Source of the DNA: Hydrocarboniclastica marina
GTDB taxonomy: Bacteria > Pseudomonadota > Gammaproteobacteria > Pseudomonadales > Oleiphilaceae
Direction of reading: 5' to 3'
NCBI RefSeq assembly: GCF_004851605.1
Contig: NZ_CP031093.1
Coordinates: forward strand, 2,852,692 to 2,916,691
DNA: 64,000 bases
The position numbers and the translations under genes are program-made. The notes beneath the pieces were generated by a model. The model saw only the letters and a program-made list of their open reading frames with translations, was not told the origin of the DNA and searched no databases. Below are positions 34,269 to 43,297 of this stretch, piece after piece. The first letter of the stretch is position 1, and each line of letters opens with the position of its first letter.

Positions 34269-34580
34269 ATGAGAAAGATGATTATTGCTTTGTTGGCTGT
34301 AGGTGGCCTCGCGGCGCAGCCTACACTGGCTCAGGACGCTGAAAAACTATTCCAGTCGAAAGCATGTGCCGCGTGCCATGCTAAAGCGATGAAAATGGTT
34401 GGCCCCGCGCTTCAGGATGTCGCAAAGAAGTACGCTGGCCAGGATGACGCCGTCGCGATACTCGTAAAGAGCATCCAGGAAGGCAGTAAGGGCAAGTGGG
34501 GCCAGATTCCGATGCCGCCTAACAATGTGACTGACGAGGAAGCAACCGCGCTGGCCGAGTGGGTACTCAAGCAGGGCTGA
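34269..34580 (+). CDS. Small monohaem c-type cytochrome
   Basis: The 103-residue product has a signal peptide (about 1-22) and one CxxCH motif, CAACH (about residues 35-39), with an axial Met probably in PMPPNNVTDEEATALAEW near 82. It resembles cytochrome c551/c8 family periplasmic electron carriers. Its position next to the nos cluster suggests it could donate electrons to NosZ or another nitrogen-oxide reductase. The start is taken at 34269 because AAGGA and a proper signal peptide follow; an earlier ATG at 34218 gives no signal peptide. It converges with tatA/E. Confidence 0.88.
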   Translation: MRKMIIALLAVGGLAAQPTLAQDAEKLFQSKACAACHAKAMKMVGPALQDVAKKYAGQDDAVAILVKSIQEGSKGKWGQIPMPPNNVTDEEATALAEWVLKQG

Positions 34581-34648
34581 GCGCCACAACGGGATTAAGC
34601 ATAATCCCAGGCTGATTGGCCGGCTCCTGTTGCATGGGAAGCGGGCCA

Positions 34649-34732
34649 ATCAGTTCTGTACAATCAGCTATGAACAATCAGCTCTGTACAATCAGTTCTG
34701 TACTATCAGCTCTGTACTGTCAGTTCTGTATT
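34649..34732. repeat. Six 14-bp tandem repeats
   Basis: Six imperfect copies of a 14-base unit (consensus ATCAGTTCTGTACA) run without a gap. Copies differ at one to four bases, mostly T/C in the middle and at the last base. They lie between the convergent cytochrome and tatA/E genes. Confidence 0.85.
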
Positions 34733-34743
34733 AGGGGTCGCTG

Positions 34744-34926
34744 TTACTTCAGCTCTTTCTCAATTTGCCCGTCTTTCCCGGTAACGTTCGTGTCCTGCAT
34801 GGAGTTGCGGAACCCTTTAATGGCGCCGCCTACGTCGGATCCGATGCTGCGAAGCCGTTTGGTCCCAAACAACATCAGCACGATCAGCAGAACAATAACC
34901 AATTGCCACACACTGATTCCCATCAT
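34744..34926 (-). CDS. tatE: Twin-arginine translocase TatA/TatE family subunit
   Basis: The 60-residue protein has the TatA layout: an N-terminal transmembrane helix ([16 protein letters not shown]), the hinge FGTKRL, an amphipathic helix ([19 protein letters not shown]) and an acidic/charged tail. It is shorter than a housekeeping TatA and sits directly after nosL, the same location as the extra tatE of Pseudomonas nos clusters. NosZ here has a Tat signal (SRRGFLG), so a dedicated pore subunit for its export makes sense. Confidence 0.9.
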   Translation of the reverse strand: MMGISVWQLVIVLLIVLMLFGTKRLRSIGSDVGGAIKGFRNSMQDTNVTGKDGQIEKELK

Positions 34927-35006
34927 CTGTTCACCTCACCAATTTTGTAATACGTTTACCGGAGCCGGACAGCCCGCGTTTCCGCCGGTGTACACTGGAT
35001 CATCTT

Positions 35007-35549
35007 TCAGTGACCGTCTGGTGACAGGCGATCGTCCTCATGGTTAATCGCCGCCTTGCTCAGGAAGGTCTGGTCGATCTCGTCAAAACGCATGACATGA
35101 CCGCCGGTTCGCTGAGCCAGGGCCCGCGCCTCCTGCTTGTCCGCGAATGTCGCGAGCACTGCGCCCATTGCGCCTTCCAGCCCGGTCCCTGCCACGTACC
35201 AGGCGTCCCGCGCATTGATCAGGTGGGCGTCGTCTGGGCGGTACCAGTCCGAGCGCGCCATGTCATGCACGTATAGCTCATACGATCTGTTCTGATTCTC
35301 AGGCTGCAGCCACCACCCGATCATTTCGGCAGCGGAGCAGAACTTTCGCACCTCCGTTGTCGCCACGGCCTGTCCTTTAGGTCCGGGAAACTCAGCGATC
35401 AGCATGCCGCAGATGTGGCATTCATCACCGGCGTGGAACCCAACGGGCTCGACGGGCGCCTCGACCTTGTTGGCGTCATTGCAGCCAGTAATGACAAGGC
35501 CTGTAACGGCAAGGAAAAGCGCTATCATGATTTTTCGTAAACGCCGCAT
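35007..35549 (-). CDS. nosL: NosL copper-binding lipoprotein
   Basis: The 180-residue product has a lipoprotein signal with lipobox ITGC and the NosL copper-binding motif CHICGMLIAEFPGPKGQ (about 43-59). NosL is a periplasmic-facing copper chaperone needed to load the CuZ site of N2O reductase. FCSAAEMIGWWLQ and YVHDMARSDW are also typical of the family. The start at 35549 is chosen because a lipoprotein signal follows at once; the frame upstream to 35621 would displace it. It lies directly after nosY. Confidence 0.92.
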   Translation of the reverse strand: MRRLRKIMIALFLAVTGLVITGCNDANKVEAPVEPVGFHAGDECHICGMLIAEFPGPKGQAVATTEVRKFCSAAEMIGWWLQPENQNRSYELYVHDMARSDWYRPDDAHLINARDAWYVAGTGLEGAMGAVLATFADKQEARALAQRTGGHVMRFDEIDQTFLSKAAINHEDDRLSPDGH

Positions 35550-35580
35550 ATCCACCACCCCTACCATAAGTGCCGCCTGC

Positions 35581-36411
35581 TCAGACCTGCCGACGGCGAA
35601 AGAACCAATAAGCTCCCGCAAGTGTGCCTGTCACCCAGGCGAACAGACAGAGCCAGAGGACGGACCCGGCAACGGGCAGATCCCCGCCCAGCGACAATAC
35701 CCCAACAGCGCCTGCGCCGACATCGAAACCAGACAGGTTGATCAGTCGGTAAATGTCGGCGGGATTGAGCAGTAGCAACCAGGGCAACAGGTCCGGATTG
35801 AAGTTCCCTTCACTAAAAACCAGCAAGGCCAGCAGGCCAAGGTCAAACAGCAGGACAAAGAGAAACCATACCCCCAGCGCGAGGCCCGCAGCGGTGGACT
35901 TCTCAGCCACCTGGCTGCTGATCAGATACGCCAACCCCAGAAATACCCAACCCAGCAGCATGGATGACAGCATGAAGCGACCGAACGCCCAGAACAGCAG
36001 GCTCGTTTCAACGTTATCCACCAGTACGGCAATCGCTAAAGCCGCGCTACCGAATCCGATAAAAGTCGCTAGGGCCAGGATCAGTCCATGACCGACGAAC
36101 TTGCCAACAAGGATCTGGCCTCGGCCCAGAGGGTAGGTCAGCAGCAGCATGAGCGTACCCGCTTCTTCTTCACCGACGATAGCGTCATAGGCCAGCATCA
36201 GGGCGATCAAGGGCATGAGGAACGTTGCCAGACTCGCCAGGCTTGCAATGGTCGCGGGAATCGACGTGAACCCGACCTGACCCGAGGCCGCGGCGCCGAA
36301 CCAGGCGATACCCACGGCGAGCACTGCGAACAGCAGGCTGATTGCCAGTAACCAGCGATTCCGCAAGCCATCGCTCAGCTCTTTACGTGCGATAGACCAG
36401 ATCTGAATCAT
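35581..36411 (-). CDS. nosY: NosY ABC transporter permease
   Basis: The 276-residue protein has about six transmembrane helices. It starts [21 protein letters not shown], the conserved NosY N-terminus, and contains [31 protein letters not shown], which is typical of NosY-type permeases. With NosF and NosD it forms a complex needed to assemble the copper site of NosZ. The gene overlaps nosF by 4 bases (ATGA), which suggests stoichiometric synthesis. Confidence 0.95.
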   Translation of the reverse strand: MIQIWSIARKELSDGLRNRWLLAISLLFAVLAVGIAWFGAAASGQVGFTSIPATIASLASLATFLMPLIALMLAYDAIVGEEEAGTLMLLLTYPLGRGQILVGKFVGHGLILALATFIGFGSAALAIAVLVDNVETSLLFWAFGRFMLSSMLLGWVFLGLAYLISSQVAEKSTAAGLALGVWFLFVLLFDLGLLALLVFSEGNFNPDLLPWLLLLNPADIYRLINLSGFDVGAGAVGVLSLGGDLPVAGSVLWLCLFAWVTGTLAGAYWFFRRRQV

Positions 36412-37334
36412 GCCCTCCCCTCCCCGGCGGAATCGCTGCCGGCCCGGTCCATGTAATACCGGTAGAGATCTTCCAGCGACGGCTGCACCACCTCCACATC
36501 AGAAGGCGAGCGTTCGCCCAGTAGCTGGCGTAGAAGGTCAAGCTTGTGGCTGCTATGTGCGGCCACTTCGATACCGTCGCGCGCAGTTTCCCGTGCTGAG
36601 TAACCGGCGTCAGTCCACCGTTTGATCAACTGGTGACGTTCGCTGACGCCACTCGCTTTGATATGCACGGGCAATTGCGCCTCATCCCTGAGCTCAGCCA
36701 GAGCCCCAACGGCCTGGAGCCTGCCTCCGGCGAGAATGGCCGCTCTGTCCAGGTGCGCCTCGACGCCCGGCAAAACGTGGGAACAAATAATGATGCTGGT
36801 ACCCTGGCGTCGCAGCCGGTCGGTAAGATGGTAAAGGTCCTGGGTCGCGATCGGGTCAAGCCCGACGGTAGGCTCATCCAACAACAGCAGCCTTGGTTCG
36901 CCCAGCAGGGCCTGGGCCAGGCCGAGCCGCTGCCGCATCCCTTTAGAGTAGGTTTTTACCCGGCGCGAAGCGGCCGCAGACAGCCCTACCTGTTGCAGTA
37001 GTTCATCCACCTGGGCAAGAGCCGCGCCCTTGAGCCGGGCAAAATGGCGCAGGGTTTCCCGTCCGCTAAGCTGGGGGTAGAAGATGACATTTTCGGGCAA
37101 GTAGCCCAGTTGCCGCTTCACGGCTTTATCGTTGGGCTGCCCTCCCAGCACCCGAACCTGTCCGTCACTGGGGCTCAGCAAGCCGAGAATCAGCTTCATA
37201 CTGGTTGTTTTGCCCGCCCCGTTGTGACCGAAGAGGCCCAGCACTTCGCCTTCCGCCAGGTCGAGGTTCAGATCCTGCAGGACCGTAAGCCGGCCGTAGC
37301 GCTGGTGCACCGCTTTTATTTCAACCGCATTCAT
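36408..37334 (-). CDS. nosF: NosF ABC transporter ATPase
   Basis: The 308-residue protein is a complete ABC ATPase: Walker [10 protein letters not shown] (about 36-44), Q-loop in LPENVIFYP, signature [16 protein letters not shown], Walker [14 protein letters not shown], and a switch His in [12 protein letters not shown]. The signature is YSKG rather than LSGGQ, as in many NosF proteins. It powers the NosDFY complex for NosZ maturation. It overlaps nosD (ATGA) on one side and nosY on the other. Confidence 0.95.
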   Translation of the reverse strand: MNAVEIKAVHQRYGRLTVLQDLNLDLAEGEVLGLFGHNGAGKTTSMKLILGLLSPSDGQVRVLGGQPNDKAVKRQLGYLPENVIFYPQLSGRETLRHFARLKGAALAQVDELLQQVGLSAAASRRVKTYSKGMRQRLGLAQALLGEPRLLLLDEPTVGLDPIATQDLYHLTDRLRRQGTSIIICSHVLPGVEAHLDRAAILAGGRLQAVGALAELRDEAQLPVHIKASGVSERHQLIKRWTDAGYSARETARDGIEVAAHSSHKLDLLRQLLGERSPSDVEVVQPSLEDLYRYYMDRAGSDSAGEGRA

Positions 37335-38635
37335 GAGGCTGGCTCCCTTGATTGCGCATTGGCACTGGCGGCGGGTACGCGCATCAGCGGAAAGCTGTCC
37401 TGAACCCCCGGCGCCTTGACCACAGGAAAGGCCCGCTGGACCCAGCGCAGAAGTTCTATAGCGGGGCTGTTCATTAGTAGGCGAACCTGGGGATAAAGCC
37501 AGAGAAGCCGGTCCACATTGTCATTGGGCTCATAGGGCACATCACCTACACCGTCGCTGTCACGATCCCACCCGAGGTAGTCGCTCCAGTAGTTACCATG
37601 GCCATCTTCGGACCACTCCTGCGTCCGCGTAGCCACGTACTTGACCTGCTGCCGGTTGCCGACGAACGCGTTTCCGGTTATGCGGTTGTTCTCGGAGCCG
37701 GCTGTCAGGTGAATGCCGAGGGAGCTCTGTTCAAAACGATTTTTTTCTATGTGGTTGAACAGGGAGTTATAGATAAACAGCGCCTTTCCTTCTGCTCCAC
37801 TGGCCGCTTCGCCCATGGCGCCACCCTTCCTCACACCGCTGACCACGTTATTGGTCACTGTTGAATAGGTGATGTAATTCATGAGGATGCCGTAGTTCTC
37901 ATCCTGCTCCGAACGGTTGCCGATCACTGACAGCTTACGGCTCTGCATTAACGCATAGCCGGTACGGGTTCGGCGCGTAACATTGTTGATGACATGGTTG
38001 TTATTGGAAAACATGTAGTGAATGCCGTACCGCAGGTCTTCGAGTACGTTACCTTCAAGATGATTCCCATTCGAAGTGTCAATGTAGATACCATCCCGAA
38101 CATGGCTCACCCGGTTGTCCGAAACACGCGCATTGCCTACGGAATATAAATGGATGCCATTGCCACGATCCTGGGACCGGATGCTCTGGTCGCCTTCGAT
38201 GATGTTGCCGATCAGCTCGACGTCGCTGGCCCCATCCACCCAGATACCGAAGCCGGGCCCTTTCAGTGTGTTGTTGAGAAGGCGACTGCCGGTCGCCTCA
38301 GGCTGAACGAATATACCCGAGTCCATATTGGTGAGATTACGGCCCCAGTTGCGTATCTCGCAGCCCTCGATAACCACGTTGGCTGCCCGTATGTTTATTG
38401 CATGCCCAACTCCCTGCGCAGACAAGATCGCCCCCCGTTCGCACCGGAGGTGCAGTGGTTCCTCAATGACGAACTGGCCCCTATGCTCCCCCGCGGGAAG
38501 CACCCAACGGTTTTCACCATCAGACTGCAGAGGTAATTCGGTAACCGGTTGCACTGCCTGAACAGAGAACGCGAGAAAGAAGAGCGACAGTAACACCGTC
38601 CGGCAGCACGTCGCCCTGTGTTTGTTCAGAGACAC
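37331..38635 (-). CDS. nosD: NosD periplasmic copper-site assembly protein
   Basis: The 434-residue protein has a signal peptide (about 1-28) and a right-handed beta-helix made of CASH repeats, visible as many NxIxxN turns (for example [29 protein letters not shown]). The C-terminal part carries [30 protein letters not shown], the strongly conserved NosD block. NosD acts in the periplasm with NosF and NosY to build the CuZ centre of NosZ. Confidence 0.95.
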   Translation of the reverse strand: MSLNKHRATCCRTVLLSLFFLAFSVQAVQPVTELPLQSDGENRWVLPAGEHRGQFVIEEPLHLRCERGAILSAQGVGHAINIRAANVVIEGCEIRNWGRNLTNMDSGIFVQPEATGSRLLNNTLKGPGFGIWVDGASDVELIGNIIEGDQSIRSQDRGNGIHLYSVGNARVSDNRVSHVRDGIYIDTSNGNHLEGNVLEDLRYGIHYMFSNNNHVINNVTRRTRTGYALMQSRKLSVIGNRSEQDENYGILMNYITYSTVTNNVVSGVRKGGAMGEAASGAEGKALFIYNSLFNHIEKNRFEQSSLGIHLTAGSENNRITGNAFVGNRQQVKYVATRTQEWSEDGHGNYWSDYLGWDRDSDGVGDVPYEPNDNVDRLLWLYPQVRLLMNSPAIELLRWVQRAFPVVKAPGVQDSFPLMRVPAASANAQSREPAS

Positions 38636-38718
38636 ACGTCGGGCCTTCTGTTCGCTATTGCATTTTGTGACGGTAAGACTTTCGCGAGAAATAATTCCTC
38701 ACGCCAGCCTGTAGTTAA

Positions 38719-38745
38719 CCGCGGCCCGGATGCCCCTTGCCGCGG
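38719..38745 (-). other. Inverted repeat between nosZ and nosD
   Basis: CCGCGGC and GCCGCGG (7+7, 13-base loop) lie 21 bases after the nosZ stop and 84 before nosD. There is no T-run. It could stabilise nosZ mRNA or reduce read-through into nosD, as NosZ is needed in larger amounts than the assembly proteins. Confidence 0.4.
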
Positions 38746-38765
38746 CTAAAGCACGTCGCTGTGCC

Positions 38766-40673
38766 CTACGCTGGCTCAACCAGCATCTGACCGACCATTT
38801 CCATGTGCAGGGCGTGGCAGAACCAGCTGCAGTAGTACCAGTGCACGCCGGGCTTGTCTGCCACGAAGGTGATGGACGATGTCTGCTGCGGGCTGATTTC
38901 CATGCTTGCACCATGGTTGGTCATGACAAAACCATGGGTGACATCCTCGATCTCATCAATGTTGGTGATCGTCACTGTGACCTCATCACCCTGTTTGACC
39001 TTGAACTCGGTCAGACCGAAAGAAGGCGCCATGGATGTCATGTAGACCCGCACCTTGTTGCCATCCCGGATCACCTTGTTGTCACTGGTCAGGTTGATGC
39101 CATCTTTTTTGGCCCGTGCAACAGTTGGGGCAAAGAAAGGATCGTTGCGGTCCCAGATCTTCTTGGTCCTGATCTGATCGCGACGCGCCATAATGCAATC
39201 ATGGGGCTCGGCGAAGGTGGGACCGTCGTGGACCAGCTTCATTTCATCTCCGGAGATATCAATCAGCTGATCATTCTCAGGGTGAAGCGGACCTGTGGGC
39301 AGGAACCGGTCTTTGGAGAACTTACTCAGGACCACGAGCCACTGGCCATCGGCTTCGGAAGTTTCAGTCAGTGAAGCGTGGGTATGGCCCGGCTGATAGT
39401 GCACATCAAGCTTCTGTTTGATGTAGTTGACCTTTTCGCCATTGTAGGCGCGGATGGCTTCGTCAATGTTCCACTTGACGATCTGACTGTCGATAAACAG
39501 CGTGGTATAGCCGTTACCGCGGCCGTCATAAGTGGTATGCAATGGCCCGAGACCCAGCTCAGGTTCACCCACGATGGCATCCCGCGGCGAACTCAGCTTG
39601 TCGTCAAATAGCGCATCCAGCTTGCTGATATCGATAATCGAAACGGTCGGCGACAGCTTGCCCGCAGCGATGAAGTACTTGCCGTCGGGCGATGTGTTGA
39701 GGCCATGGGGATTCTTCGGCACCGGAATGTAACGGGTCAGTTTGGAGCCTTCACGTCCGTCCACTACAGGCACATCGGAATCGCCCAAGGTGGTGTAATT
39801 GCCAGCTTTGATCGCTGCTTCGATGCGCTCGATGTTAAAGACGACGACCCAGTCGCGCTCATTGCGCATCATGCCCCCGAGATCGGTGGCCTTCTCCGAG
39901 TTATAGCAGGTCGACGCGGCGTATTTACCGGTGTAGTCCGCGTCTGTGTTGTCCAGGTTGCCATCGACGATGACCTGGAACGCCATTTCCATCTTCTCCG
40001 CATCAATAACGTTGAACATGGTGTAGCTGTTCTTGGCCTGCAGGTCGAACGATGTACCGTCGTTGGGGTGCGGGATAACAAACTCAGCATTGGCAAAAAC
40101 GTACTTGGTTTCCGGCACTTTCTGAAGCCGCAAACCATGTATCGCCTGGACGTTGGGAACCGTGAGCATCTTGTCGCACTTCATGATATCCATGCGGATG
40201 CGGGCGACCCGGGTGTTGGCCTTGTCGTTGATAAAAAGGTACTTGCCATCGTACTTGCCGTCGGTCATGGACAAGTGCGGGTGGTGGCAGTCGCCGTTGG
40301 GGTATTTCGCGCTCTCGCCCATGATCGCACGGCTCTCATTGGTGAGGCCCCAGCCGGTAGCCGAGTCGACGTTGAACACGGGGATGCGCATCAGTTCCCG
40401 CATGGACGGGACCCCGAAGACACGCACCTCGCCCTGGTGGCCGCCACTCCAGAACCCGTAATAAGTGTCCAGCTCACCCGGCTGAATGTGGGTTTTTGCC
40501 TGCGACTCCTTCACAGCCGCGGCCCAGGACTCACGCGTCATTACTGCGCTGCCCAGAGCCCCGGCTCCAACCAACGCGGCGCCTCCCATTGCCGTCGCCC
40601 CAAGAAAGCCACGGCGACTCAGGCCCGACTGCTCAGTTTCCGGTGCATTGTTATCATATTTTTTCTTGCTCAT
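38766..40673 (-). CDS. nosZ: Nitrous-oxide reductase NosZ (clade I, Tat-exported)
   Basis: The 635-residue enzyme has a Tat signal ([13 protein letters not shown], about 18-30), a seven-bladed propeller with the CuZ ligand motif DCHHPHLSM near 126-134, and a C-terminal cupredoxin with the CuA motif [12 protein letters not shown] (about 613-625). It reduces N2O to N2 in the periplasm, the last step of denitrification. The twin-arginine signal puts it in clade I. The start at 40673 gives a proper Tat signal; a 7-codon extension is possible but not needed. nosR lies 72 bases upstream. Confidence 0.97.
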   Translation of the reverse strand: MSKKKYDNNAPETEQSGLSRRGFLGATAMGGAALVGAGALGSAVMTRESWAAAVKESQAKTHIQPGELDTYYGFWSGGHQGEVRVFGVPSMRELMRIPVFNVDSATGWGLTNESRAIMGESAKYPNGDCHHPHLSMTDGKYDGKYLFINDKANTRVARIRMDIMKCDKMLTVPNVQAIHGLRLQKVPETKYVFANAEFVIPHPNDGTSFDLQAKNSYTMFNVIDAEKMEMAFQVIVDGNLDNTDADYTGKYAASTCYNSEKATDLGGMMRNERDWVVVFNIERIEAAIKAGNYTTLGDSDVPVVDGREGSKLTRYIPVPKNPHGLNTSPDGKYFIAAGKLSPTVSIIDISKLDALFDDKLSSPRDAIVGEPELGLGPLHTTYDGRGNGYTTLFIDSQIVKWNIDEAIRAYNGEKVNYIKQKLDVHYQPGHTHASLTETSEADGQWLVVLSKFSKDRFLPTGPLHPENDQLIDISGDEMKLVHDGPTFAEPHDCIMARRDQIRTKKIWDRNDPFFAPTVARAKKDGINLTSDNKVIRDGNKVRVYMTSMAPSFGLTEFKVKQGDEVTVTITNIDEIEDVTHGFVMTNHGASMEISPQQTSSITFVADKPGVHWYYCSWFCHALHMEMVGQMLVEPA

Positions 40674-40745
40674 GCGCTTCGCTCCTGTTGTCACGCTTTT
40701 CTGCGACGGCCTTGCGGCCGCACTGACACTGCTTGCCGGACCCTT

Positions 40746-42902
40746 TCAGGGGTCCACTATCTGCACGGCGGGGATGAGTTGCGGCCCTGGTGCAGTCGGT
40801 TTGCCTTTGTTGCGGCGTTTTTTCTTGTTAACGAGCGGCGGACACTTGTCGTCGTTGTGATAGGTCATCTGACAATCGAGGCAGTAGTGGCATTCGTTCA
40901 GGTTAATGTGACCGTCGGGATGGATCGCCTGGATTTCACATTCTTTGGCACACAGCTGGCAGGGGTTGCCACACTCCTTGCGCCGTTTGAGCCAGTCGAA
41001 AATCCTGAATTTGCTGGGCACCGCCAGGGCGGCCCCAAGCGGGCAGATGTAACGGCAGTAGACCTTGCGGGTGAAGATATTGATAGCCAGCAGGATTACC
41101 GCATAAAGCACAAACCACCACTGCCGATCGAACTTCATGGTGATGGCGGTTTTGAACGGTTCGACTTCAGAGGCCTTTTCAGCCAGGGTCATGGATTCGA
41201 GCGAGATGCCGAAAAGCACCAGCAGGATGATGTACTTGATCGCCCAGAGACGCTCATGTACCGCAAATGGCAATTCGTACTGGGGGACTTTCAGTTTGCG
41301 GGCGCCTTCGTTGATCAGCTCCTGCAACGCGCCGAAAGGGCACAACCAGCCGCAAAATACCCCGCGCCCCCATAACAGGATACTCGCGGCGGTAAAAACC
41401 CAGATGATGAATATCACCGGATCGCTCAGGAAAAGCTCCCAACGGAAGTTCTGCACCAGCGAGTGCACGAACGTGAGTACGTTCACGATAGATAGTTGCC
41501 CCAGCGCGTACCAGCCGATGAAAACCACTGTAAAAGTAAGGTAGCCGTGACGTAGCCAGCGCAGGAAACGCGGGTGCTGGGTAAATTTGTCCTGTAGAAA
41601 AAGAATGATGGTCAGTAAAAGCAGTGCTGCGACCACCACGCCAATCTGGAATGATTTCTGGTACCAGATATTGACCCATAACGGCCTGTTGGCTTCTTCT
41701 ATAGCCGCCAGCTCTGCGGCTGTTGGCTCCGGGCGGTCGATATACGCCTCCGGCACCTGATATGGCAACTCGAAACTGGTGAAAATGCTGTCCACTGGCC
41801 CGGTCTGTCTTCTGACCAGAAGCTCGAGGCTCCAGGGCGATCCTGGATCGAAATCGTAGGCGTCGCGCACCACAAACACGGCCATTTCGTCAAAGTCAGG
41901 CGCGCCAGCGTATACATCCGATAGCCTTTCGTAGTCCCGGTCGCGAAAGCTGATGCTCTCTCCGAACTGTCTTACCTGAACCCGATCAAATATGCCGCCA
42001 CGGACGTAGCCTGAGCCCTTGAAGGAATATTCTCCGCGCCCAAAAACCGCAATAGCATGCTCGCCGTCCTCGAGATCGCCCATCAGGAACTTGTAACGGT
42101 TTTCGCCGAGCAGGTTGCGCCCAATGGCGGGCGGGTTCAGGTGGGCCACATAGAGATCAATGAAGGTCTCATCAACCTCATCGGCGGCGGCCTCATCAAT
42201 GCCCTCAGCCTCGGTTCCGGCAAAAGCCTGGTCTATTTCCCCCCGGGTGAGGTGCAGGCGTCGAATGGCGCCGATGCCCATCAGTTCGTCCCAGACAGCG
42301 GGCTCATAGCTGTCGTAGAGAACAGTCGCAGGTTTACGGGCGACGCCGCTCGCCTTGATCAGATCAAGCGACACCGCAACTTCATGGGCCGCCCGCATGA
42401 TGATCTCGTTCAGGACCATTACCGTTACTGTCGCGCCACTCACCGCATCTACAGTGACGGCTGCCGGGTCTTTCGATCGCCCTACAACGACACGCTGCTC
42501 GACGCCGACACCGTCATACCGGTCCGTAAAATCGTGGAGTTTCTGTTCGGGAATGCCGATTAGCAGGATGGGTTCGTGATGCTCAAGGACATACGCATCC
42601 CGAATCACAGCCTCATCATCAAGGACGATATGGGTATTGATCGGCTTACCGGAGTAGGCCGGAATATCAACCACATTGATGCTTTCGAACGCGTACCCCA
42701 GCACCTCCCCGCCGGCGCTGATGCGCCGGACCCCGTACTCGCCTTCAGGTTCGGAGATCATGTCTGCTTCAGGGAAGACAAGCTCGATACGCGCCCGGGC
42801 TTCTGCCGCCTGATCCTGGGCTATTGCGACCGGCACGACGCCGAGCAGTAACAGGGCGAGCAACATTGCCAGGCTGTTTTGCAGGTAGTGGAAAGCGTGC
42901 AT
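40746..42902 (-). CDS. nosR: NosR polyferredoxin flavoprotein
   Basis: The 718-residue inner-membrane protein has a signal/anchor, a periplasmic FMN-binding domain with the covalent-flavin site DAVSGATVT (about 153-161), several transmembrane helices, the two CxxxCP motifs (CGWLCPFGALQE and CRYICPLGAALA) and a C-terminal double 4Fe-4S ferredoxin (CGNPCQLCAKEC and CHYCLDCQ). NosR passes electrons from the quinol pool to NosZ and is needed for its activity. The start at 42902 is preceded by GTGAGG. It is the first gene of the cluster, under an FNR-type promoter. Confidence 0.96.
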   Translation of the reverse strand: MHAFHYLQNSLAMLLALLLLGVVPVAIAQDQAAEARARIELVFPEADMISEPEGEYGVRRISAGGEVLGYAFESINVVDIPAYSGKPINTHIVLDDEAVIRDAYVLEHHEPILLIGIPEQKLHDFTDRYDGVGVEQRVVVGRSKDPAAVTVDAVSGATVTVMVLNEIIMRAAHEVAVSLDLIKASGVARKPATVLYDSYEPAVWDELMGIGAIRRLHLTRGEIDQAFAGTEAEGIDEAAADEVDETFIDLYVAHLNPPAIGRNLLGENRYKFLMGDLEDGEHAIAVFGRGEYSFKGSGYVRGGIFDRVQVRQFGESISFRDRDYERLSDVYAGAPDFDEMAVFVVRDAYDFDPGSPWSLELLVRRQTGPVDSIFTSFELPYQVPEAYIDRPEPTAAELAAIEEANRPLWVNIWYQKSFQIGVVVAALLLLTIILFLQDKFTQHPRFLRWLRHGYLTFTVVFIGWYALGQLSIVNVLTFVHSLVQNFRWELFLSDPVIFIIWVFTAASILLWGRGVFCGWLCPFGALQELINEGARKLKVPQYELPFAVHERLWAIKYIILLVLFGISLESMTLAEKASEVEPFKTAITMKFDRQWWFVLYAVILLAINIFTRKVYCRYICPLGAALAVPSKFRIFDWLKRRKECGNPCQLCAKECEIQAIHPDGHINLNECHYCLDCQMTYHNDDKCPPLVNKKKRRNKGKPTAPGPQLIPAVQIVDP

Positions 42903-42935
42903 GAGCAGCCTCACCTCGACTTGAAACGTGGCGCC

Positions 42936-42977
42936 AGCATAGCCGTACGAGTGCAAGAATCCCTTGACGGGCATCAA
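42936..42977 (-). promoter_or_regulatory. FNR/DNR-type class II promoter of nosR
   Basis: TTGAC-GGGC-ATCAA (42964-42977) differs from the FNR/ANR/DNR consensus TTGAT-N4-ATCAA at one position. On the minus strand a -10 element TATGCT lies at 42941-42936. With a start point at 42929, the box centre is exactly -41.5 and the -10 is at -12 to -7, the textbook class II arrangement. No -35 hexamer is needed. In the nosR context this predicts induction by low oxygen and nitric oxide. The remainder of the gap up to 43297 has no supported gene. Confidence 0.82.
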
Positions 42978-43297
42978 GCCCGCCCTGCAGCCTCTGAATG
43001 GCCAAGAAAACCCAAGCGGGGCAGCGACTGACCAGGATAAAAAAAGAGTCTCTCATCAGCCGCTTGCCTTGCATAGGCTATGGGCCATCGAGGGGGCGTT
43101 TTCGGTGGCAGAATAGAAGAGAAACAGCTCAACCATGGGCTAGAGCTAGAGTCGGGCGAAACCTTACGGATCCGCAATAACTCAGAGATGAGAATGAAAG
43201 GACACGGGTCACGGCCGGGATAAGCGTCAGGAGCGAGCCTCCCGCCCAGAAAATGGAAAGTAGAAAGTAGAAGGTAAAAGTAGAACGCCCTCCAGCT

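Noticed and set aside
39705-41375. A 556-codon open frame on the plus strand
   Set aside because: It is antisense to nosZ and nosR, which are certain. The frame is a by-product of GC-rich codon use and has no recognisable domain or ribosome-binding site.
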